NCBI GenBank assembly: GCA_015680685.1
Contig: MNCI01015029.1
Coordinates: 441,388-486,528 of the forward strand
From: Gnetum montanum
Taxonomy: Eukaryota > Streptophyta > Gnetopsida > Gnetales > Gnetaceae
Reading direction: 5' to 3'
DNA: 45,141 nucleotides
The notes beneath the pieces were generated by a model. The model had not been told where the DNA came from and did not search any database. It saw only the letters and a list, made by a program, of their open reading frames with translations. The first letter of the stretch is position 1. The number at the start of each line of letters is the position of its first letter. The position numbers were made by a program, and so were the translations under genes. Below are positions 12,479 to 21,715 of this stretch, piece by piece.

Positions 12479-14170
12479 TGTAAGGTTGGAAGGGAAAACA
12501 AACACCGAAAGATTGTTGGAAAAACACAACTAACCTTGTCTTCGCATGAGGACAAGCTGGAAAAGGAAATGAAGGTAGAGTGCCTTGGATGGTNNNNNNN
12601 NNNNNNNNNNNNNNNNNNNNNNNNNNNNNNNNNNNNNNNNNNNNNNNNNNNNNNNNNNNNNNNNNNNNNNNNNNNNNNNNNNNNNNNNNNNNNNNNNNNN
12701 NNNNNNNNNNNNNNNNNNNNNNNNNNNNNNNNNNNNAAACAGTATAATGGCTAGCAAAATGAACTGTATTGTATTCCTTAGAAAAGATGTGCACCGGTCA
12801 AAGTGTAGCTGCACGTGTGGATGGTAAGTCAAGCACCACGCCCCGAGGTGATGTGTTTCAGAAGTGCTTGAATGCTAGGAGTCAAGTGTGCCCAAACACC
12901 CAAGGATTACTGGTCTGAGTTTCCTAAGCCATTAACCTTCAAAATTGCCAACCCTATTTATGTGAATTGACAAGGTATTTATAGGGTTTGGCCAGGTTCA
13001 AGCATGGAATTTATGGATGGAATCAACGGTTGAGAGATGAGAAGAAAATGGATCGTGTGACATGTGTCCGATGGACAGTTGTATGTGAGTTGGACACATG
13101 CGGGCAAGCTACATTCTTGACCAGATGCACTGTATGTTACAATGTGTGTTAGCTTACTCAAGCTAGCTTACACTCATGGAAGCACATATAATTTTGGAGT
13201 GTAAGAGCTTGATGAGCTTACAAATGATGAACATTTACAATGAAACTGATAATGTACAACAAGATAGATAAGCTCCGACTCACTTGAAACTTGTTGATCG
13301 TTGAATTGACTGTTGTAGGATGTTGATCTGAGTGGCTTTGTGGTTGTTTGAGGCATCTTTGCTTCACCAGAGCTTCTAGCATGAGTTTATTTTATCTTGG
13401 CATGTCCTCAGCATGTGTTTGGCATGCTTTCGACTAAGCGTAATCAGTACTCAAGTTGCACTTACACTGCACTCATGATGCCAGCGTCACCTTAGCATGA
13501 GTGAGCCAAAAATACATATTTCACCCCAAATTTTAATTTTTGACGCTTGGTTCTTGAGTACAGTAATTACCTGACTATGGTTGACCTTAATAGTGATTTG
13601 AAAATTAGAAACTAAGCTTGAAAGTGACTTGTTTTTAGTCACTTTTGGTAGCTCACGTTGGACTCACACTGCCAGCGTGAGTGCAGTGTGACCACAACAT
13701 GAGCTACAAAAACTTGCAATTTTGGACCTGAAATATGGCATTCTAGACACTGGGACCCATAGTTTTCAATAGTGAACCCTAAGGATGACTTGCACCTATG
13801 AAATCAAGTCATTTTGACTCAGTTTTAAGGCTCTAAAAGTTGCTCACATTGGACTCACGCTGCCAGCATCACCTCAGTGTGAGTGACAACATGAGTGTGA
13901 AAATGTGAACAATTTGTCTCAAATTTAAATTCTCAAATGCTAAAAATTGGAGTGAATATCAGTGGCCCTTGGGGATGACTTGCACCCTCAGGTTTGGACC
14001 ATTTTTTACTTAATTTTGAAGCTATTGGGGTTGCTTACGCTGAGGGCAAGCTAGCTTGAGAAAGCTGAGCATGAGTTCCATGCCTTAGATAAATTTTTAC
14101 TTCCCAAAAGCTAAAAAGGCTCTGGGTTGTTTTCATTTTGAAGTGTTAGGCTAAAATTAGTGGTGTTTCG
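12479..14170 (-). repeat. 3' LTR of element A (about 1.69 kb, contains the assembly gap)
   Basis: It begins TGTAAGG and ends TGGTGTTTCG, the counterpart of the TGGTATTTCA end of the B LTR; the final CA has become CG. The block GACAAGCTGGAAAAGGAAAT before the gap matches the block at 16570 and 33750 in the B LTRs, and CAAAATTGCCAACCC is shared too. A minus-strand TATAAATA is at 12976-12983. Its body is filled with the words GCGTGAG and CTCACGCT in both orientations (13430-13890 especially), not with the GCGTATAC words of B. The 5' LTR of A is outside the window. Confidence 0.75.
12594..12736. other. Assembly gap (143 N)
   Basis: This is a run of N inside the left part of the A LTR. Any reading frame crossing it is meaningless. 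Confidence 0.99.
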
Positions 14171-14187
14171 TTGGCCCCTTTTTGTTG
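14171..14187 (-). other. Polypurine tract of A
   Basis: The minus strand reads AACAAAAAGGGGCCAA directly before the LTR, nearly the same as in B (17942-17957). Confidence 0.75.
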
Positions 14188-15335
14188 ACGTCTAGAAGAA
14201 TCCACCCGAGAGGCATCGACAAAGAAGTGTAAAAGACCATGAACAAGAAAGTACCAGACATTATCTGTCGGCCCTTGGCTAGACATCATCGCATCGTGTT
14301 CAAAAGGACATGGGATTGGGGAAGTGCAGTTCAAGATGCTAGGGGATTGGTTGTAACCGATGGAAATAATGAGTTGATCAAGGGTTATAGTTACTGCAGG
14401 AATCTTGGGAGAGGAATGCTCTCACATGAATGAGCCATATCTTTGGTCTTTGTTGGTAGCTGGTATTCAGTAGACTCAAAACCAAGATATAGAAAGTATG
14501 TTCTTTAGAGAAATGGGATGATTGTAGAGTGTTTACGGGGCCCATTATAAACATCCAAAGCCACGTGATGATGTGCAAAATGATCATTTAAGACATAAGG
14601 GTAACTGTTTTTCCAAGATAATCACCTTCTCACCTTGGGCTTGTATGAAAATAGCCAATAATCTATGGTTTATGATGTCAACGGAGTCATGAATTTTTTT
14701 TGTGCATTTTGCTCTTTGGTATTTTTGTTCTTTTTCTTTTTTTTTCTTTTCTTTTGTTTTTCTTTTCTTTTTATTTTTCTTTTCTTTTTATTTTACTTTG
14801 GGTCTTTTTGAAAGAGCTTTCTTTTAGTGTTGTCCTTGTGCTCATGTGCTTGCATTTTTATCATGTACCATGTACTATGTTTTGCATTGCAACTGCATAG
14901 AGAGTTATAGTGTGCAACAATGTATTAAGAGCTTTAGGGTAGTAGAATATGTCTAGGGGGTGTAATTAAATAGGAAAAAGGGAACATGATGGGGAATAGG
15001 GAATGTATCAAGAGTCGGGAATGTACTTATGAATGGATTGATTAACCCAGTTGTGGACATTAGGAAGAATGTGATACCTCATTGTCATGATGAAGTGCAT
15101 CTATGCACGAATGCCTTAGGTGTGTCATCCTACAAACAAAACTCCAAGAAGATAAGGAAACCACAAATGATATGGTTAGCTAAGCACTTAAAACTTGAGA
15201 ACAACCAAGAAGATGGAGCCACCATGTGCAATTTCAAAGCAGATAGAACAACATTAGCTTCATCTGGGTCTATGAGACAAATTGTGCAACAAGCCTTTGT
15301 GGAATACGTATAGCCAATTGCAGCAACATATTTGT
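14188..15335 (-). other. 3' noncoding region of element A
   Basis: It is collinear with 17958-19095 in B. It holds a pyrimidine-rich tract (14695-14800, CTTTTCTTTT words) and no frame that is kept between A and B: a 94-codon plus-strand ORF at 15029-15313 is broken in B by stops and frame changes. Confidence 0.6.
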
Positions 15336-15339
15336 TTTT

Positions 15340-15750
15340 TGCGTATTTCCTAGTAGTCGATGATGTTGCTAGTTTATAGTCTTAGAAGACTGTTGCAAGT
15401 TAGTTTCATGTCGTAACCCCTTGGATAGTGCCAGTTTGGCATCATAGTGGATGGTGCATTGCTAGTTTATATTCGTAGCAGACTATGAAGAGGAAAACTA
15501 GTTTATAGTCTTAGTGGACTCTGGGTGCTAGTTTTACATCATGGCAGAAAAATGCATCATTTTAGTGTCATATCAGATAGAGCTTTGTGGTGTTGGTTTA
15601 TTGTCATGACTCCAGGACACTTTGTGGTGCTAGTTTCAAGTCATGGCCCCAGGACCATTCTATGGTCTCAATTTTAGGTTATGATGCCAGGACCATTCCA
15701 TACCTTAGTTTTATCAGATATAGTACCATTTTAGGTACAGGTGATTTTTG
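15340..15750. repeat. AGTTTA-dyad cluster after integrase in A
   Basis: About ten imperfect units each start near AGTTTA and continue with a short dyad. Arms that match are AGTC/GACT (15362-15392, 15500-15522), CATC/GATG (around 15440) and GTC/GAC (around 15610 and 15640). The B counterpart is 19100-19535. Confidence 0.7.
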
Positions 15751-15759
15751 GGATTAGAA

Positions 15760-16483
15760 AACTTGTTCCTATCCATGTCAGCAAGTCTGAATGCTCCGTT
15801 ATTGTATGCCTTGGTGACCAAGTAAGTCCCTTCCCAGTTAGATAAGAATTTATCTAGATGTTCATGGGTTTCCTTAAGGACTAGGTCTCCTTCCTTAATT
15901 GGGTGTTTATGAACATCATGTTTATGTCATTTTCGTTGTTGTTTCTGGTACCACTTGATCTGATCAAGCGTTCACACACGTTCCTTCTCCACTGAGTCAA
16001 GGTTAGCAATGCGCATCTCATTGCTTTGGCTTTCATCGAGGAGGCCTAAGAGAGATTTCCGCAATGAGGAAACCTGTAACTCCAAAGGTAAAATAACTTC
16101 AGATCTGTATACAAGACTATATGGATTTTTACCTGTAGATGTTCAATGTGTCATTCTGTATGCCCATAATGCGTAGACTAGTTATTCGTTCCATTACCTC
16201 TTGCTTTGATTTAACATCTTTTTGAGCACCATGATGGTAGTTTTTTTTGTAGCCTCTGCTTGACCATTGCTCTATGGGTAGTAAGGTGACGAGAATGCAT
16301 GTTTAATACCCTGGCTTTCACAGAAGCTTTTAGTATCTGCACTACTAAACTATGGCCCATTGTCAGTAATGATGGTCATCGGAATACCAAAACAGGTCAC
16401 GATGTTTTATATTATGAAATTGCAAACATGCTTGGAAGTGGTCTTCCTAAGGGGAATAGCTTCTACCCATTTTTTGAAGTATT
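15760..16483 (-). pseudogene. Element A pol, 3' part: integrase core and tail
   Basis: On the minus strand from 16483 down: a KYFKKWVEAIPL-like start, then FGIPMTIITDNGP, PYYP followed by a stop and SNGQAEAT, and further down KEGDLVLKETHEHLDKFLSN with NWEGTYLVTKAYNNGAFRL. These are the D-N-G-P and P-Y-x-P-x-x-N-G-Q motifs of the Ty3/gypsy integrase core and the LxxxxEGPYxV motif of its tail. The N-terminal half of the same integrase lies at 35225-35600; element B separates them. Stops (for example in place of Q after PYYP) show that it is dead. Confidence 0.9.
16479..16483. repeat. Target site duplication of element B, left copy
   Basis: GTATT at 16479-16483 faces ATATT at 35220-35224. The one mismatch is C-to-T on the minus strand. 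Joining the flanks on either side restores the reading of the integrase motif of A, which supports the boundary. Confidence 0.8.
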
Positions 16484-17941
16484 TGTATCGTCTGAAATCG
16501 TCGATCTCCAGCTGGAATGAAATAGAAACCTAGAGATCCTCGGACATGCACAGAAGACCCTACCTTCACCTAAGGGCAAGCTGGAATTAATGAAGGTAGA
16601 GTACCTTGAGTGGTCCGCACGCGGATCAGGCAAGGATTCCCTCGAACGTACATCGATATGCTATACGCTGGGTTATATGTAAATGGCGTAATTGACATAA
16701 AACAAAGTTTAAATGACGTAACTAATGTAAACGGAGCGTAAACATACAAGGGCGTAAACAGTAAACATGCAACGATGAATGAATGAAAAATTGTAACAAA
16801 TTGTAGTAAAGAAATGTAGTAATGTTATTGCGAAATGAGAGTTATAATGCACCAGTCTAACGTAGTTGTGGCTCTGACACAAGGCAGACGATTAGCCCCG
16901 GTGGATGCAGCAATGACTGTGTATACTAGCTTAAACTGCAGGCACAACGTAAAGGCTGTATGCTCAGCATACAGGGTAAGGTCCAGCGTATAGGGTTTCT
17001 GCTCTCTAGTTCTTCGCGTCTCTGTCTCTCTTTGTCTCTAGTTTGCTCAAAATTGCCAACCCCGATCTAATGAAAAATTAGGGTTTTTATATAGGTTTAG
17101 ACATTAGACTCGGGTTGGGTGACATGTGGAGCGTTGACCGGCTGCAAAAGAATGAAATAGTACAAGTGTACAACATGTTGCAGCTACTGGGCATATACGC
17201 TGGGCATATATGCTGTATCTATTGGGCGTAGACGTTGGTCATATACGTTGGGCATATACGCTGACATGCAAGACGTATACGCTGGGTGTATACACTGTAT
17301 ATGCTGGGCGTGCAGGATGTGAATGCTCAGCATATGGACACTGTATATGCTAGGCGTATATGCTGGGCATGTAGGATGTGAATGCTCAGTGTATGGACTC
17401 CAGAATACATGATGTCAATACCTGATGATTGTTCTATTCGTGTGAGTTGATGCTCTGTCCAGATCTTGCTCTGAAATATTATTTTCATGCTATCCCCGGG
17501 GATTGCAAGCTAGGCATATACACCAGTCGTACATGCTGAGCGTACATGTGAGGCATGTATGCTGGGCGTATACGCTGTGGATGCAAACTTGGGTGTATAC
17601 GCTAGGCATCTACGTTGTACCTGTCGGGCATATGCATTGGGCATATACGCTGTACCTGTCGGGCGTATACATTGGGCGTATATGCTGAGAATGCATACTT
17701 GGGCATATATGCTGGGAATGTGTACTTAGTGAAAACTAAGTATTTTGAGATCCAAAGTTGCCATTTTTGATAGCAGATGTTGCCGTGGTTGTCAGTGGGT
17801 CCTAGGGAACTACTCCTTGTTGTGTTCGACTCTTCTTAAAGCTGTCTGTGGGGCCCTCAAGCTTTAATTATGCTGGAAAATGCATGACTTAACTTGATTC
17901 TTGTTGGAGAAGTACTAAGCTCGAAATTTTGTGGTATTTCA
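16484..17941 (-). repeat. 3' LTR of element B (1458 bp)
   Basis: It begins TGTATCG and ends GGTATTTCA, and aligns with 33658-35219 throughout. A minus-strand TATATAAAAA is at 17084-17094. A pyrimidine-rich TCTCTGTCTCTC block (17020-17040) lies downstream of the TATA, as in the 5' LTR and in D. The U3 part (17160-17720) is filled with GCGTATACGC, GGGCGTATAC and GGGCATATA words. Confidence 0.9.
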
Positions 17942-17957
17942 TTGGCCCCTCTTTGTT
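17942..17957 (-). other. Polypurine tract of B
   Basis: The minus strand reads AACAAAGAGGGGCCAA directly before the 3' LTR, a typical plus-strand primer. The A copy differs by one base. Confidence 0.85.
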
Positions 17958-19095
17958 GACGCTTGAAGGAATCGACTCGAGAAGCGTCGACAAAGAAGTA
18001 CAAAACACCACAAGCAACTTAGTAGCATTGTCCTTCGACACTTAGCCAGGTGTCATCACACTGTATTCAGTAGTACATGGGATTTGGGAAATGAAGTTTG
18101 TAGCTGGATAGGGAAATGAAAATTGTGGGAATTGGGACCTGATCGAGGGATTGTGCATGGTATAGGGAATGCTCTGATGTGTATATGGGTCATGCTAATC
18201 CTTGTCAATAGACATTATTTAGTGGACTCAGAATCAAGACATGAAATGTGTGTCCTTTGGTGGAACAAGACCCTTGTTTAGTGTTTAAGAGGACTTGTTG
18301 ACAGAACCAAAGCCATGCAGTGATGTGTTACGTTCCTTGGAGGAACAGGACCTCTGTGTAGTGTTTAAGAGGACTTGTTGACACAACCAAATCCATGCGA
18401 TGATGTGTTGCATTCTTTGGAGGAACAGGGCCTCTGTTGAGTGTTTAAGAGGAAACCTGTTGGTAGAGAGCCAAAGCTGTGCAATAGGATGCTACTTGAT
18501 TGTTTGAGACATGAGTGTTTGTTTTCAAGACCACTTCCTTCCCACCTGGGGCTTGTATGGAAACTGCCAAGGGTCTTGTTTTTTTTATTTTGAAGCTTTG
18601 TTTCAATTTTGCACTCATGCTCATGTGCCATATTATGTGTTGCAATTGCTTGAGAGTGTCGCAGCATGTAACAGTGTGCTCAAAGTTTTGGGGTGTACTG
18701 GGTGTATCTGGGAACTGTAACTGGATAGGAAAGAGAATAAGAAGGTTGGGGAAATGGAGAATATATTGGGAACTAGGAATATACTTTTGAATAGATTGAT
18801 TAACCTGGTTGCGTGCATCAGAAGCAATGTGGCCCCTTGTCGCCGTGATGAAGTGTATCTGTGTACGAGCACCACTGGGTGTCATCCTGCAAACACAACT
18901 CCAAGAAGATAAGAAAACCACCAGTGAATGAGTTAGTGAATACTTCAGGCGTGAATGTGACTAATGCAAATGGAGGCATCATGTGAAACTTAAGACAAAA
19001 AAAATTGACTAGTAATAGTGTTGTTAGAGCCGGTGTGGTGAATGATGCAGCAGACATTGATGAAGAAATATCCTAAATTACAGCAGTAGATGAAT
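17958..19095 (-). other. 3' noncoding region of element B
   Basis: Collinear with 14188-15335 of A. A minus-strand ORF of 158 codons (18921-18445) is not kept in A, so I do not call it a gene. Confidence 0.6.
18257..18480. repeat. Three tandem units of about 80 bp
   Basis: Units start near 18257, 18337 and 18418 with TTGG(A/T)GGAACA and share TAGTGTTTAAGAGG, CTTGTTGACA and CCATGC-GTGATGTGTT. Element A has only one diverged unit (14498-14580), so the array grew in the B lineage. Confidence 0.75.
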
Positions 19096-19099
19096 GTGC

Positions 19100-19535
19100 T
19101 GGAGATGATCTTGCTAGTTTATAGTCCTAACAGACTATTGTGGATTAGTTTTTCATCATAACCCATTGGACGTTGCCAGTTTATCATTGTAACGGACGGT
19201 ACATTGCTAGTTTATAGTCTTGGCGGACTGTGGAGAGGCAAACCAGTTTATAGTCTTAGCGGACTCTGGTGAATGAGACTATGGCAGTTTAATGTCGTGC
19301 TAGACGAGTGCTAGTTTATTGTCATAGTGGACAGTCTGTGGTATCAGTTTACCATCATGATTCCAGGACGAGCTATGGTATCAGTTTACTGTCATGATTG
19401 CAGGACTAGTTGTGGTATCAGTTTACAGTTATGATTCTAGGACAGGCTGTGGTATCAGTTTACCGTCATGATGACAGGATGAGTTGTGGTATCAGTTTAC
19501 CGTCATGATGCCAGGACGAGTGCGTACCTGAGCCC
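19100..19535. repeat. AGTTTA-dyad cluster after the pol remnant in B
   Basis: About twelve units. The first six or seven have AGTC/GACT, GTC/GAC or TGTC/GACA arms (around 19120, 19215, 19250, 19293, 19320). The last five are spaced about 36 bp apart, begin CAGTTTAC and carry GTCATGAT...CAGGAC. They lie between the integrase tail and the 3' region, as in A. Confidence 0.8.
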
Positions 19536-19559
19536 ATACTCAAATGTGAAAGGGTTTCA

Positions 19560-21040
19560 AGAACAAGTGATTGGTTGTATTTGCAAGCTCATTCCCTTCC
19601 ATGTCAACTAACTTGAATGCTCCATTGTCGTATGCTTTGGTGACCAAGTAGGGCCCTTCCTAGTTGGCTGAGAATTTGTCCGGGTGTTCCTGAACGTCCT
19701 TAAGTACAAGGTCGCCTTCCTTGATAGGACACTTATGAATGTCATGCCGATGGCGTTGTAGTTGTCGTTTTTGGTAACATGTGGAGTCCATTCAAAATGG
19801 ACGTTCTTGTGTAGTAAGTGGTTCATAGGTTTCAACTTGTCTGTTAGTTTTTCTATGAAATGTCTAATGAACTGTAATCTACCTTGTAGACCTCAGAGTT
19901 CGGTAAGGTTGCTAGGTGGTTTTAAGTTTGTTATGGCCTTAACTTATCAGGGTCTACTCGTATTCCTGCTTCTGAGGCTATGAATATAAGCAATGCTTTA
20001 ATATAAGCAATGAATATAAGTTTGTTTTAAGTCTGAAGACACATTTCTTTGGGTTAAGTCTTAGCTCATATTTTAAACAATGCTTTAATACTAAGTCAAG
20101 ATCTTGTACGTGTTTTTCAGGTATCCTTGATTTAACCACGATATCGTCCATGTAGTCGTTGAGCGAGTGCAACATGTAATCGCTAAAAATAAATGTCATG
20201 GCCCTTTGATATGTGGCCCCAGCATTCTTAAGATTGAAGGGCATCATTGTGTAACAAAAAGTTTCCCATGGTGCCATAAAGGTAGTCCGGAGCTGATGCT
20301 CTGGGTTAATGCATATCTGGTTGTATCCTGAGAAGCCATCCATAAAATATAATAGGGCATGCCCAACAGTTGAGTCAACAAGTTGATCGATGCTGGATAG
20401 GGAAAAATCATCTTTTATGGTTGCAACGTTGAGATCCCGGAAGTCAATGCATAAGCGAATACTTCCGTTCTTTTTTAGGACAATGACCATGTTGGATACC
20501 CAATTGGCGTAATCGACAACCTGAACGAAACCTGCTTGATAAAGTTTGGTGATCTCATTACGAACTGCCAATGCTACCTTAGGTTTAACCTTTCATGCCT
20601 TCTATTTTATAGGCCTCAGTTTTGGATCAAGGATAATATTGTGCTAGACAATTCGAGGATCTAACCCAGGCATGTTAGTGTAAGACTAAGTGAATGCTTT
20701 TATGTTGTCTCAAAGCACATCTTCTATGTCTTTGGCTAGTTGAGGTTGCAATAGTGTAATCAATTTTAATATTTTGGTTTCATCATCAGACATAACGATG
20801 GGGGTTTCAGTCAATGGGTCTTCAGTGATGCTATCGGTTTCTATGTCAAGAGATTTTGTCATACCTTTGTAGTTATCTAGCATTTGTTGTGTTGATGCTA
20901 TGAGTGTATCTTCCGTTGATATCCCTAAGCTAATGGAGTATATGTCGATTTCTCTTGTGATTTTTCCATATGGTCCATTGATGATCAAGGGTGTGGATAA
21001 ATGCTGACAATCCATCGGGCTTTCTCCTGCCAATAAACAG
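19560..21040 (-). pseudogene. Element B pol: linker and RT, fused to the integrase tail by deletion
   Basis: From 21033 down on the minus strand comes the protease-RT linker (INGPYGKITREIDIYS; ends near LAKDIEDVL), then a SYTNMPGLDP motif after a stop. RT is open from 20571 to 19978: GFVQVVDYANWVSNMVIVLK, RLCIDFRDLNVAT, FMDGFSGYNQI, YMDDIVVKS (catalytic YxDD) and LRLNPKKCVF. A duplication of AATATAAGCAATG near 19980-20012 breaks the frame. The thumb (LQGRLQFIRHFIEKL, HLLHKNVHFEWTP) runs to about 19783 and then passes directly to the integrase-tail motif (GDLVLKD, NWEGPYLVTKAY). RNase H, second RNase H and integrase core, about 2 kb in A, are deleted. Confidence 0.9.
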
Positions 21041-21104
21041 AAGGCAGAATGAGCTAATAGATGTTATTTCATGTTCCTTGGCAACGTAAATCATGTGTAC
21101 ATGC

Positions 21105-21262
21105 ACGATGGTGGTTTATTATCGCACCGGGACGTATGGCAGTTTAAGGCCTTACCGGGTCGTGTGCAAGCAATAGGTGGCAGTTTAAGGCCATACCAGG
21201 CCTTCATGGCAATTTAAGGCCATACCGGGCTGCATAGGTGATTTGACGATGCCTAGTCATCG
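21105..21262. repeat. AGTTTA-dyad cluster between antisense gene and RT in B
   Basis: Three to four units. GCAGTTTAAGGCC starts the first two; arms are GGCC/GGTC, GGCC/GGCC and GGCC/GGCT with ATACC-type loops. The single A counterpart lies at 38053-38082. Confidence 0.75.
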
Positions 21263-21472
21263 TATAATTCACATCGAAGAGTTTGTGCCAAAATGTTCAG
21301 TGCGGGCATCCGAAGTTGGTTTATGAAGGAATTGGCATATGGTAGTGTTCATTTTGTTTTTTATATTTTTTTTGTATTTTTTATTTTAAACAACTTTTAA
21401 TTAAATTAGATAAAATAATAAAAATATTCAACAAAAATCAAAGGCGACGGCGGTGGCGGCACGGTCAACTCA

Positions 21473-21488
21473 GCGCTATATATAGCGC
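21473..21488 (+). promoter_or_regulatory. Palindromic TATA, candidate promoter of the antisense gene in B
   Basis: GCGCTATATATAGCGC is a perfect 16-bp palindrome containing TATATATA. It lies 228 bases before the ATG of the plus-strand gene. A GC-rich tract (GGCGACGGCGGTGGCGGC) lies just upstream. The A counterpart has only an AT-rich TATATATATA stretch (38165-38190). Confidence 0.45.
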
Positions 21489-21715
21489 AAGGGTGTCATT
21501 TGGTGGCACCATGAACTGGAAGAAAAATTGAGCATGAGCATAAACCTTAAGCGTAAGCGTAAACCTTCAACGTAAGCATAAACCACCAAACCTATCATAA
21601 ACGTAGAGGCTCAAACCCCAGCGTAGAGGCTTAAACTTAGTGTATAGGATTCAGTTCGGCGTGTGGTTTTGATCCTGAGCGTAGACCTGTCAATCTCAAC
21701 GTAGAGGACGCCGAA

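Noticed and set aside
12459-12832. ORFs running through N
   Set aside because: The gap is of unknown sequence.
15029-15313. Plus-strand ORF of 94 codons in the 3' region of A
   Set aside because: The frame is broken in B after about 40 codons; no family recognised.
18365-19057. Minus-strand ORF of 158 codons and overlaps in the 3' region of B
   Set aside because: The homologous part of A has stops and shifts in this frame.
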